This document shows, piece after piece, positions 1-10,672 of a stretch of DNA of 64,000 bases (the first letter of the stretch is position 1; each line of letters opens with the position of its first letter). The DNA comes from Pontederia crassipes (lineage: Eukaryota > Streptophyta > Magnoliopsida > Commelinales > Pontederiaceae): contig JAUKPH010000029.1 of NCBI GenBank assembly GCA_030549335.1, positions 1,302,001-1,366,000 on the forward strand, read 5' to 3'. A program made the position numbers and the translations under genes. The notes beneath the pieces were generated by a model that worked only from the letters and a program-made list of their open reading frames with translations, was not told the origin of the DNA and searched no databases.

Positions 1-172
1 TGAAAATTTTCCGGGGGTGCGAAATTTCGCGGGCGCGCCTTTTACTCGTGTTTTCAGCCAAGAAGGTCAAAAAACGCGCAATTTTTTACGCTGTCAAAAG
101 ATGCCAAATTTTCGACGCTTTCTTGCCTATTGATGCATGGTGAGATGATTGAGACGAAAAAATGGACTCGGA
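1..172 (+). repeat. Monomer subtype with GGCGCGCC in the CG tract
   Basis: In this subtype the CG tract reads CGCGGGCGCGCC, which creates the 8 bp AscI recognition sequence GGCGCGCC (32-39 here). The variant recurs in scattered monomers, for example near 6034, 6730, 7935, 9826, 10516, 12064, 18424, 27877 and 34410. Copies at matching places in duplicated blocks carry it together, so it is a useful landmark for the higher-order structure. Confidence 0.85.
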
Positions 173-861
173 TGAAAATTTTCCGGGGGTGAGAAATTTC
201 GCGCGCGCGCCTTTTACTCGTGTTTTCAGCCAAGAAGGTAAAAAATTGCGTAATTTTTGACGCTGTCAAAAGATGCCAAATTTTCGACGCTTTCGTGCCT
301 ATTGATGCATTGTGAGATGATTGGGACGAAAAAATGGACTCGGATGAAAATTTTCCGGGGGGTGCGAAATTTTGCGCGCGTGCCTTTTACTCGTGTTTTC
401 AGCGAAGAAGGTCAAAAAACGCGAAATTTTTGACGCTGTCAAAAGATGCCAAATTTTCGACGCTTTCGTGCCTGTTGATGCATGTTGAGATGATTGGAAC
501 GAAAAAATGGACTCGGATGAAAATTTTCCGGGGGTGCGAAATTTCGCGCGCGCGCCTTTTACTCGTGTTTTCAGCCAAGAAAGTCAAAAAATGCGAAAAT
601 TTTCACGCTGTCAAAAGATGCCAAATTTTCGACGCTTTCGTGCCTATTGATGCATGGTGAGATGATTGGAACGAAAAAATGGACTCGGATGAAAATTTTC
701 CGGGGGTGCGAAATTTCGCGCGCGCGCCTTTTACTCGTGTTTTCAGCGAAGAAGGTCAAAAAACGCGAAATTTTTTACGCTGTCAAAAGATGCCAAATTT
801 TCGACGCTTTCGTGCCTGTTGATGCATGGTGAGATGATTGGGACGAAAAAATGGACTCGGA

Positions 862-1033
862 TGAAAATTTTCCGAGGGTGCGAAATTTCGCGCGCGCGCC
901 TTTTACTCGTGTTTTTATCCAAGAAGGTCAAAAAATGCGTAATTTTTGACGCTGTCAAAAGATGCCAAATTTTCGACGCTATCGTGCCTGTTGATGCATG
1001 GTGAGATGATTGGGACGAAAAAATGGACTCGGA
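862..1033 (+). repeat. Monomer subtype with tttttatcc in place of ttttcagcc
   Basis: This subtype has tttttatccaagaagg where most monomers have ttttcagccaagaagg, usually with gcgtaattttt after the A6 tract. It recurs in runs, for example 862-1370 (three consecutive monomers), 11346-11854 and 12892-13400. The linked changes travel together, so they mark a true monomer lineage rather than scattered mutations. Confidence 0.85.
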
Positions 1034-2599
1034 TGAAAATTTTCCGGGGGTGCGAAATTTCGCGCGCGCGTCTTTTACTCGTGTTTTTATCCAAGAAGGT
1101 CAAAAAATGCGCAATTTTTGACGCTATCAAAAGCTGCCAAATTTTCGATGCTTTCTTGCCTGTTGATGCATGGTGAGATGATTGGGACGAAAAAATGGAC
1201 TCGGATGAAAATTTTCCGGGGGTGCGAAATTTCGCGCGCGCGCGTTTTACTCGTGTTTTTATCCAAGAAGGTCAAAAAATGCGTAATTTTTGACGCTGTC
1301 AAAAGATGCCAAATTTTCGACGCTTTCGTGCTATTGATGCATGGTGAGATGATTGGGACGAAAAAATGGACTCGGACGAAAATTTTCCGGGGGTGAGAAA
1401 TTTCGCGCGCGCGCCTTTTACTCGTGTTTTCAGCCAAGAAGGTAAAAAAATGCGAAATTTTTGACGCTGTCAAAAGATGCCAAATTTTCGACGCTTTCGT
1501 GTCTGTTGATGCATGGTGAGATGATTGGGACGAAAAAATGGACTCGGACGAAAATTTTCCGGGGGTGCGAAATTTCGCGCGCGCGCCTTTTACTCGTGTT
1601 TTTATCCAAGAAGGTCAAAAAATGCGTAATTTTTGACGCTGTCAAAAGATGCCAAATTTTTTACGCTTTCGTGCCTATTGATGCATGGTGAGATGATTGG
1701 GACGAAAAAATGGACTCGGATAAAAATTTTCCAGGTGTGCGAAATTTCGCGCGCGCGCCTTTTACTCGTGTTTTCAGCCAAGAAGGACAAAAAATGCGCA
1801 ATTTTTGACGCTGTCAAAAGATGCTAAATTGTCGACGCTTTCGTGCCTATTGATGCATGGTGAGATGATTGGGACGAAAAAATGGACTCGGATGAAAATT
1901 TTCCGGGGGTGCGAAATTTCGCGCGCGCGCCTTTTACTCGTCTTTTTATCCAAGAAGGTCAAAAAATGCGTAATTTTTGACGCTGTCAAAAGATGCCAAA
2001 TTTTTGACGCTTTCGTGCCTATTGATGCATGGTGAGATGATTGGGACGAAAAAATGGACTCGGATAAAAATTTTCCGGGTGTGCGAAATTTCGCGCGCGC
2101 GCCTTTTACTCGTGTTTTCAGCCAAGAAGGACAAAAAACGCGCAATTTTTGACGCTGTCAAAAGATGCTAAATTTTCGACGCTTTCGTGCCTATTGATGC
2201 ATGTTGAGATGATTGGCACGAAAAAATGGACTCGGATGAAAATTTTCCGGGGGTGCGAAATTTCGCGCGCGCGCCTTTTACTCGTGTTTTCAGCCAAGAA
2301 GGTCAAAAAATGTGAAATTTTTGATGCTGTCAAAAGATGCCAAATTTTCGACGCTTTCGTGCCTGTTGATGCATGGTGAGATGATTGGGATGAAAAAATA
2401 GACTCGGATGAAAATTTTCCGGGGGTGAGAAATTTCGCGCGCGCGGCCTTTTACTCGTGTTTTCAGCCAAGAAGGTCAAAAAACATGAAATTTTTTACGC
2501 TGTCAAAAGATGTCAAATTTTCGACGCTATCGTACCTGTTGATGCATGGTGAGATGATTGGGACGAAAAAATGGACTCGGATGAAAATTTTCCGGGGGT

Positions 2600-2619
2600 G
2601 CGAAATTTCGCGCGCGCGC
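2600..2619. other. 12 bp palindrome fused to an alternating CG tract (in one representative monomer)
   Basis: GCGAAATTTCGC is a perfect inverted repeat and is followed directly by alternating C and G. Most monomers keep the inner GAAATTTC. Many carry GAGAAATTTCGC instead, which shortens the palindrome to 8 bp. Alternating CG can adopt Z-DNA and a perfect palindrome can bind a dimeric protein. Both are known properties of such sequences; whether either happens here is unknown. This tract is also the main length-variable site of the monomer. Confidence 0.75.
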
Positions 2620-2659
2620 CTTTTACTCGTGTTTTCAGCCAAGAAGGTCAAAAAATGCG

Positions 2660-2703
2660 AAATTTTTGACGCTGTCAAAAGATGCCAAATTTTCGACGCT
2701 TTC
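2660..2703 (+). repeat. Pair of 17 bp imperfect direct sub-repeats, 27 bp apart, inside the monomer
   Basis: AAATTTTTGACGCTGTC and AAATTTTCGACGCTTTC match at 15 of 17 positions and start 27 bp apart. They occur in nearly every monomer. The pair suggests that the 172 bp unit once contained a shorter repeat. It also gives a target for slippage within the monomer, which appears to have happened at 36530-36583. Confidence 0.85.
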
Positions 2704-2833
2704 GTGCCTATTGATGCATGGTGAGATGATTGGGACGAAAAAATGGACTCGGATGAAAATTTTCCGGGGGTGAGAAATTTCGCGCGCGCGCCTTTTACTC
2801 GTGTTTTCAGCCAAGAAGGTCAAAAAATGCGGA

Positions 2834-4209
2834 ATTTTTGACGCTGTCAAAAGATGCCAAATTTTCGACGCTTTCGTGTCTGTTGATGCATGGTGAGATG
2901 ATTGGGACGAAAAAATGGACTCGGACGAAAATTTTCCGGGGGTGCGAAATTTCGCGCGCGCGCCTTTTACTCGTGTTTTTATCCAAGAAGGTCAAAAAAT
3001 GCGTAATTTTTGACGCTGTCAAAAGATGCCAAATTTTTTACGCTTTCGTGCCTATTGATGCATGGTGAGATGATTGGGACGAAAAAATGGACTCGGATAA
3101 AAATTTTCCAGGTGTGCGAAATTTCGCGCGCGCGCCTTTTACTCGTGTTTTCAGCCAAGAAGGACAAAAAATGCGCAATTTTTGACGCTGTCAAAAGATG
3201 CTAAATTGTCGACGCTTTCGTGCCTATTGATGCATGGTGAGATGATTGGGACGAAAAAATGGACTCGGATGAAAATTTTCCGGGGGTGCGAAATTTCGCG
3301 CGCGCGCCTTTTACTCGTCTTTTTATCCAAGAAGGTCAAAAAATGCGTAATTTTTGACGCTGTCAAAAGATGCCAAATTTTTGACGCTTTCGTGCCTATT
3401 GATGCATGGTGAGATGATTGGGACGAAAAAATGGACTCGGATAAAAATTTTCCGGGTGTGCGAAATTTCGCGCGCGCGCCTTTTACTCGTGTTTTCAGCC
3501 AAGAAGGACAAAAAACGCGCAATTTTTGACGCTGTCAAAAGATGCTAAATTTTCGACGCTTTCGTGCCTATTGATGCATGTTGAGATGATTGGCACGAAA
3601 AAATGGACTCGGATGAAAATTTTCCGGGGGTGCGAAATTTCGCGCGCGCGCCTTTTACTCGTGTTTTCAGCCAAGAAGGTCAAAAAATGTGAAATTTTTG
3701 ATGCTGTCAAAAGATGCCAAATTTTCGACGCTTTCGTGCCTGTTGATGCATGGTGAGATGATTGGGATGAAAAAATAGACTCGGATGAAAATTTTCCGGG
3801 GGTGAGAAATTTCGCGCGCGCGCCTTTTACTCGTGTTTTCAGCCAAGAAGGTCAAAAAACATGAAATTTTTTACGCTGTCAAAAGATGTCAAATTTTCGA
3901 CGCTATCGTACCTGTTGATGCATGGTGAGATGATTGGGACGAAAAAATGGACTCGGATGAAAATTTTCCGGGGGTGCGAAATTTCGCGCGCGCGCCTTTT
4001 ACTCGTGTTTTCAGCCAAGAAGGTCAAAAAATGCGAAATTTTTGACGCTGTCAAAAGATGCCAAATTTTCGACGCTTTCGTGCCTATTGATGCATGGTGA
4101 GATGATTGGGACGAAAAAATGGACTCGGATGAAAATTTTCCGGGGGTGAGAAATTTCGCGCGCGCGCCTTTTACTCGTGTTTTCAGCCAAGAAGGTCAAA
4201 AAATGCGGA
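2834..4209 (+). repeat. Block B, second tandem copy (8 monomers, 1376 bp)
   Basis: This copy matches 1457-2833 monomer by monomer at an offset of 1377, falling to 1376 past the extra G of copy one. Its GTCGAC site is at 3208-3213. After about 4245 the two continue differently (cttgcctattgatgcatgttg here, cgtgtctgttg after copy one). The block-B copies at 15379 and 24666 are single, so this tandem doubling is specific to this location. Confidence 0.9.
3786..3957 (+). repeat. Monomer subtype with aacatgaaa and gatgtcaaa
   Basis: This subtype carries aacatgaaattttttacg where others have aatgcgaaatttttgacg, plus gatgtcaaa in place of gatgccaaa. It usually follows a monomer ending in gatgaaaaaatagac. 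It recurs near 2482, 3860, 16405, 25692, 35829, 37572, 44452, 45480, 49610, 50468, 51497, 55277 and 59056, and is especially common in the right half of the window. Confidence 0.8.
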
Positions 4210-7200
4210 ATTTTTGACGCTGTCAAAAGATGCCAAATTTTCGACGCTTTCTTGCCTATTGATGCATGTTGAGATGATTGGGACGAAAAAATGGACTCGG
4301 ATGAAAATTTTCCGGGGGTGCGAAATTTCGCGCGCGCGCCTTTTACTCGTGTTTTTATCCAAGAAGGTCAAAAAATGCGTAATTTTTGACGCTGTCAAAA
4401 GATGCCAAATTTTTGACGCTTTCATGCCTATTGATGCATGATGAGATGATTGGGACGAAAAAATGGACTCGGATAAAAATTTTCCGGGTGTGCGAAATTT
4501 CGCGCGCGCGCCTTTTACTCGTGTTTTCAGCCAAGAAGGACAAAAAACGCGCAATTTTTGACGCTGTCAAAAGATGCTAAATTTTCGACGCTTTCGTGCC
4601 TATTGATGCATGGTGAGATGATTGGGACGAAAAAATGGACTCGGATGAAAATTTTCCGGGGGTGGGAAATTTCGCGCGCGCGCCTTTTACTCGTGTTTTC
4701 AGCCAAGAAGGTCAAAAAATGCGAAATTTTTGACGCTGTCAAAAGATGCCAAATTTTCGACGCTTTCGTGCCTATTGATGCATAGTGAGATGATTGGGAC
4801 GAAAAAATGGACTCGGATGAAAATTTTCCGGGGGTGAGAAATTTCGCGCGCGCGCCTTTTACTCGTGTTTTCAGCCAAGAAGGTAAAAAAATGCGAAATT
4901 TTTGACGCTGTCAAAAGATGCCAAATTTTCGACGCTTTCGTGCCTGTTGATGCATGGTGAGATGATTGGGATGAAAAAATGGACTCGGATGAAAATTTTT
5001 CGGGGTTGCGAAATTTCGCGCGCGCGCCTTTTCCTCGTGTTTTCAGCCAAGAAGGTCAAAAAATGCGAAATTTTTGACACTGTCAAAAGATGCCAAATTT
5101 TCGACGCTATGGTGCCTGTTGATGCATGGTGAGATGATTGGGATGAAAAAATAGACTCGGATGAAAATTTTCCGGGGGTGAGAAATTTCGCGCGCGCGCC
5201 TTTTACTCGTGTTTTCAGCCAAGAAGGTAAAAAAACATGAAATTTTTGACGCTGTCAAAAGATGCCAAATTTTCGACGCTTTCTTGCCTATTGATGCATG
5301 TTGAGATGATTGGCACGAAAAAATGGACTCGGATGAATATTTTCCGGGGGTGCTAAATTTCGCGCGCGCCTTTTCCTCGTGTTTTCAGCCAAGAAGGTCA
5401 AAAAATGCGGAATTTTTGACGCTGTCAAAAGATGCCAAATTTTCGACGCTATCGTGCCTGTTGATGCATGGTGAGATGATTGGGACGAAAAAATGGACTC
5501 GGATGAAAATTTTCTGGGGGTGCGAAATTTCGCGCGCGCGCCTTTTACTCGTGTTTTCAGCCAAGAAGGTCAAAAAACGCGCAATTTTTGACGCTATCAA
5601 AAGATGCCAAATTTTCGACGCTTTCTTGCCTATTGATGCATGTTGAGATGATTGGGACGAAAAAATGGACTCGGATGAAAATTTTCCGGGGGTGCAAAAT
5701 TTCGCGCGCGCGCCTTTTACTCGTGTTTTTATCCAAGAAGGTCAAAAAATGCGTAATTTTTGACGTTGTCAAAAGATGCCAAAATTTCGATGCTTTCGTG
5801 CTATGCATGGTGAGATGATTGGGACGAAAAAATGGACTCGGATGAAAATTTTCCGGGGGAGAGAAATTTCGCGCGCGCGCCTTTTACTCGTGTTTTCAGC
5901 CAAGAAGGTAAAAAAATGCGAAATTTTTAACGCTGTCAAAAGATGCCAAACTTTCGACGCTTTCGTGCCTGTTGATGCATGGTGAGATGATTGGGACGAA
6001 AAAATGGACTCGGATGAAAATTTTCCGGGGGTGCGAAATTTCGCGGGCGCGCCTTTTACTCGTGTTTTCAGCCAAGAATGTCAAAAAACGCGAAATTTTT
6101 GACGCTGTCAAAAGATGCCAAATTTTCGACGCTTTCTTGCCTATTGATGCATGTTGAGATGATTGGGACGAAAAAATGGACTCGGATGAAAATTTTCCGG
6201 GTGTGCGAAATTTCGCGCGCGCGCCTTTTACTCGTGTTTTCAGCCAAGAAGGACAAAAAACGCGCAATTTTTGACGCTGTCAAAAGATGCTAAATTTTCG
6301 ACGCTTTCGTGCCTATTGATGCATGGTGAGATGAATGGGACGAAAAAATGGACTCGGATGAAAATTTTCCGGGGGTGGGAAATTTCGCGCGCGCGCCTTT
6401 TACTCGTGTTTTCAGCCAAGAAGGTCAAAAAATGCGAAATTTTTGACGCTGTCAAAAGATGCCAAATTTTCGACGCTTTCGTGCCTATTGATGCATAGTG
6501 AGATGATTGGGACGAAAAAATGGACTCAGATGAAAATTTTCCGGGGGTGAGAAATTTCGCGCGCGCGCCTTTTACTCGTGTTTTCAGCCAAGAAGGTAAA
6601 AAAATGCGAAATTTTTGACGCTGTCAAAAGATGCCAAATTTTCGACGCTTTCGTGCCTGTTGATGCATGGTGAGATGATTGGGATGAAAAAATGGACTCG
6701 GATGAAAATTTTCCGGGGTTGCGAAATTTCGCGGGCGCGCCTTTTACTCGTGTTTTCAGCCAAGAATGTCAAAAAAACGCGAAATTTTTGACGCTGTCAA
6801 AAGATGCCAAATTTTCGACGCTTTCTTGCCTATTGATGCATGTTGAGATGATTGGCACGAAAAAATGGACTCGGATGAAAATTTTCCGGGGGTGCGAAAT
6901 TTCGCGCGCGCGCCTTTTCCTCGTGTTTTCAGCCAAGAAGGTAAAAAAATGCGAAATTTTTGACACTGTCAAAAGATGCCAAATTTTCGACGCTATGGTG
7001 CCTGTTGATGCATGGTGAGATGATTGGGATGAAAAAATAGACTCGGATGAAAATTTTCCGGGGGTGAGAAATTTCGCGCGCGCGCCTTTTACTCGTGTTT
7101 TCAGCCAAGAAGGTAAAAAAACATGAAATTTTTGACGCTTTCAAAAGATGCCAAATTTTCGACGCTTTCTTGCCTATTGATGCATGTTGAGATGATTGGC

Positions 7201-9452
7201 ACGAAAAAATGGACTCGGATGAATATTTTCCGGGGGTGCGAAATTTCGCGCGCGCCTTTTCCTCGTGTTTTCAGCCAAGAAGGTCAAAAAATGCGGAATT
7301 TTTGACGCTGTCAAAAGATGCCAAATTTTCGACGCTATCGTGCCTGTTGATGCATGGTGAGATGATTGGGACGAAAAAATGGACTCGGATGAAAATTTTC
7401 TGGGGGTGCGAAATTTCGCGCGCGCGCCTTTTAATCGTGTTTTCAGCCAAGAAGGTCAAAAAACGCGCAATTTTTGACGCTATCAAAAGATGCCAAATTT
7501 TCGACGCTTTCTTGCCTATTGATGCATGTTGAGATGATTGGGACGAAAAAATGGACTCGGATGAAAATTTTCCGGGGGTGCAAAATTTCGCGCGCGCGCC
7601 TTTTACTCGTGTTTTTATCCAAGAAGGTCAAAAAATGCGTAATTTTTGACGTTGTCAAAAGATGCCAAAATTTCGATGCTTTCGTGACTATTGATGCATG
7701 GTGAGATGATTGGGACGAAAAAATGGACTCGGATAAAAATTTTCCGGGGGTGAGAAATTTCGCGGCGCGCCTTTTACTCGTGTTTTCAGCCAAGAAGGTA
7801 AAAAAATGCGAAATTTTTGACGCTGTCAAAAGATGCCAAATTTTCGACGCTTTCGTGCCTGTTGGTGCATGGTGAGATGATTGGGATGAAAAAATGGACT
7901 CGGATGAAAATTTTCCGGGGGTGCGAAATTTCGCGGGCGCGCCTTTTACTCGTGTTTTCAGCCAAGAATGTCAAAAAACGCGAAATTTTTGACGCTGTCA
8001 AAAGATGCCAAATTTTCGACGCTTTCGTGCCTATTGATGCATGGTGAGATGATTGGGATGAAAAAATGGACTCGGATGAAAATTTTCCGGGGGTGAGAAA
8101 TTTCGCGCGCGCGCCTTTTACTCGTGTTTTCAGCCAAGAAGGTCAAAAAAATGCAAAATTTTTGACGCTGTCAAAAGATGCCAAATTTTCGACGCTTTCG
8201 TGCCTATTGATGCATGGTGAGATGATTGGGACGAAAAAATGGACTCGGATGAAAATTTTCCGGGGGTGAGAAATTTCGCGCGCGCGCCTTTTACTCGTGT
8301 TTTCAGCCAAGAAGGTAAAAAAATGCGAAATTTTTAACGCTGTCAAAAGATGCCAAACTTTCGACGCTTTCGTGCCAGTTGATGCATGGTGAGATGATTG
8401 GGACGAAAAAATGGACTCGGATGAAAATTTTCCGGGGGTGCGAAATTTCGCGGGCGCGCCTTTTACTCGTGTTTCAGCCAAGAATTTCAAAAAACGCGAA
8501 ATTTTTGACGCTGTCAAAAGATGCCAAATTTTCGACGCTTTCTTGCCTATTGATGCATGTTGAGATGATTGGCACGAAAAAATGGACTCGGATGAAAATT
8601 TTCCGGGGGTGCGAAATTTCGCGCGCGCGCCTTTTCCTCGTGTTTTCAGCCAAGAAGGTCAAAAAATGCGAAATTTTTGACACTATCAAAAGATGCCAAA
8701 TTTTCGACGCTATCGTGCCTGTTGATGCATGGTGAGATGATTGGGGCGAAAAAATGGACTCGGATGAAAATTTTCCGGGGGTGCGAAATTTCGCGCACGT
8801 GCCTTTTAATCGTGTTTTCAGCGAAGAAGGTCAAAAAATGCGAAATTTTTGACGCTGTCAAAAGATGCCAAATTTTCGACGCTTTCTTGCCTATTGATGC
8901 ATGTTGAGATGATTGGCACGAAAAAATGGACTCGGATGAAAATTTTCCGGGGGTGCGAAATTTCGCGCGCGCGCCTTTTCCTCGTGTTTTCAGCCAAGAA
9001 GGTAAAAAAATGCGAAAATTTTGACACTGTCAAAAGATGCCAAATTTTCGACGCTATCGTGCCTGTTGATGCATGGTGAGATGATTGGGATGAAAAAATA
9101 GACTCGGATGAAAATTTTCCGGGGGTGAGAAATTTCGCGCGCGCGCCTTTTACTCGTGTTTTCAGCCAAGAAGGTAAAAAAATATGAAATTTTTGACGCT
9201 GTCAAAAGATGCCAAATTTTCGACGCTTTCTTGCCTATTGATGCATGTTGAGATGATTGGCACGAAAAAATGGACTCGGATGAAAATTTTTCGGGGGTGC
9301 GAAATTTCGCGCGCGCGCCTTTTCCTCGTGTTTTCAGCCAAGAAGGTCAAAAAATGCAAAATTTTTGACGCTGACAAAAGATGCCAAATTTTCGACGCTA
9401 TCGTGCCTGTTGATGCATGGTGAGATGATTGGGACGAAAAAATGGACTCGGA
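4210..9452 (+). repeat. Block C, first copy (about 30 monomers)
   Basis: This stretch rich in ttttcctcg and aacatgaaa monomers reappears at 26042-31284 at a constant offset of 21832. Both copies share rare indels. One is the 5 bp loss giving cgtgctatgcatgg (5799-5812 and 27631-27644). Another is the shortened gtttcagcc near 8471 and 30303. Correspondence stops at 9453, where this copy reads gataaaa and the other reads gatgaaa. Differences between the copies are few; one is gagatgaatggg near 6329 against gagatgattggg in the second copy. Confidence 0.9.
6876..7047 (+). repeat. Monomer subtype with ttttcctcg and gacactgtc
   Basis: Here the usual ttttactcg reads ttttcctcg and the first sub-repeat often reads gacactgtc. 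The preceding unit typically ends with cttgcctattgatgcatgttg and ggcacg. The subtype is common from 5.0 to 9.4 kb, 26.8 to 34.6 kb and 38.8 to 46.5 kb, and it recurs once per unit of the right-hand 22-mer. It is absent or rare from 10 to 26 kb. Confidence 0.8.
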
Positions 9453-10099
9453 TAAAAATTTTCCGAGGGTGCGAAATTTCGCGCGCGCGCCTTTTACTCG
9501 TGTTTTCAGCCAAGAAGGTCAAAAAATGCGCAATTTTTGACGCTGTCAAAATATGCCAAATTTTCGACGCTTTCGTGCCTATTGATGCATGGTGAGATGA
9601 TTGGGACGAAAAAATGGACTCGGATGAAAATTTTCCGGGGGTGAGAAATTTCGCGCGCGCGCCTTTTACTCGTGTTTTCAGCCAAGAAGGTAAAAAAATG
9701 CGAAATTTTTGACGCTGTCAAAAGATGCCAAATTTTTGACGCTTTCGTGCCTGTTGATGCATGGTGAGATGATTGGGACGAAAAAATGGACTCGGATGAA
9801 AATTTTCCGGGGGTGCGAAATTTCGCGGGCGCGCCTTTTACTCGTGTTTTCAGCCAAGAAGGTCAAAAAACGCGCAATTTTTTACGCTGTCAAAAGATGC
9901 CAAATTTTCGACGCTTTCTTGCCTATTGATGCATGGTGAGATGATTGAGACGAAAAAATGGACTCGGATGAAAATTTTCCGGGGGTGCGAAATTTCGCGC
10001 GCGCGCCTTTTACTCGTGTTTTCAGCCAAGAAGGTCAAAAAATGCGAAATTTTTGACGATGTCAAAAGATGCCAAATTTTTGACGCTTTCATGCCTATT
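9412..10099 (+). repeat. 4-monomer local duplication, copy 1 (688 bp)
   Basis: From 9412 the sequence repeats 688 bp later (10100 onward) for about 573 bp. Markers are the gataaaaattttccgagg monomer and aaaatatgcc. The monomer ending this copy (about 9850-10040) is chimeric: its left part matches the monomer at 10538, while its right part (gacgatgtcaaaag) does not. This is the signature of an exchange within a monomer. Confidence 0.85.
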
Positions 10100-10672
10100 G
10101 ATGCATGGTGAGATGATTGGGACGAAAAAATGGACTCGGATAAAAATTTTCCGAGGGTGCGAAATTTCGCGCGCGCGCCTTTTACTCGTGTTTTCAGCCA
10201 AGAAGGTCAAAAAATGCGCAATTTTTGACGCTGTCAAAATATGCCAAATTTTCGACGCTTTCGTGCCTATTGATGCATGGTGAGATGATTGGGACGAAAA
10301 AATGGACTCGGATGAAAATTTTCCGGGGGTGAGAAATTTCGCGCGCGCGCCTTTTACTCGTGTTTTCAGCCAAGAAGGTAAAAAAATGCGAAATTTTTGA
10401 CGCTGTCAAAAGATGCCAAATTTTTTACGCTTTCGTGCCTGTTGATGCATGGTGAGATGATTGGGACGAAAAAATGGACTCGGATGAAAATTTTCCGGGG
10501 GTGCGAAATTTCGCGGGCGCGCCTTTTACTCGTGTTTTCAGCCAAGAAGGTCAAAAAACGCGCAATTTTTTACGCTGTCAAAAGATGCCAAATTTTCGAC
10601 GCTTTCTTGCCTATTGATGCATGGTGAGATGATTGAGACGAAAAAATGGACTCGGATGAAAATTTTCCGGGG
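10100..10672 (+). repeat. 4-monomer local duplication, copy 2
   Basis: This copy matches 9412-9984 at an offset of 688. I noticed one difference: near 10419 it has aattttttacgc where copy 1 has aatttttgacgc. The same gataaaaattttccgagg monomer recurs near 13577, 18048, 20972 and 22862, so it marks one recurrent segment of the left-hand HOR. Confidence 0.85.

Larger units (their letters stand above)
1..1374 (+). repeat. Block A, first copy (8 monomers)
   Basis: This run of eight distinguishable monomers includes one with a 6-G run and gaaattttgcgcgcgtgcc (345-517), one with ttttcacgctg near 602 and three of the tttttatcc type. Its last monomer is 171 bp because cgtgcctattg has become cgtgctattg. 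Equivalent copies begin at about 10485, 12033, 13923, 18394 and 23208, and shortened ones lie near 16845 and 21660. The ttttcacgctg marker appears eight times, near 602, 11086, 12634, 14524, 17102, 18995, 21917 and 23809. Confidence 0.9.
2582..2753 (+). repeat. Representative monomer close to consensus (172 bp)
   Basis: This unit is a good reference copy. It holds the palindrome GAAAATTTTC at 2583-2592 and the palindrome GCGAAATTTCGC at 2600-2611, which runs into an alternating CG tract at 2609-2619. An A6 tract lies at 2650-2655. Two 17 bp direct sub-repeats lie at 2660-2676 and 2687-2703. The ATGCAT palindrome falls near 2714-2719 and the second A6 tract near 2738-2743. The consensus has 32 C, 46 G and 15 CpG, a CpG observed/expected of about 1.75. 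Most variable sites are the base before GAAATTTC (C or A, keeping or breaking the 12 bp palindrome), the ttttcagcc/tttttatcc segment, the bases after the first A6 tract, and the cctgttg/cctattg segment. Confidence 0.95.
1457..2833 (+). repeat. Block B, first tandem copy (8 monomers, 1377 bp)
   Basis: This eight-monomer block is followed at once by a second, near-identical copy at 2834-4209. It is marked by cgtgtctgttg near 1497, by cggacgaaaa, and by a GTCGAC (SalI) site at 1831-1836 created by a change in the second sub-repeat. This copy has one extra G in the CG tract near 2434, so it is 1377 bp rather than 1376. Single copies of the block occur at about 15379, 19850 (partial) and 24666. 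Confidence 0.9.

Noticed and set aside
23..39. CG tract as a CpG-island promoter
   Set aside because: It is a short tract repeated in every monomer, with no gene downstream and no other promoter element.
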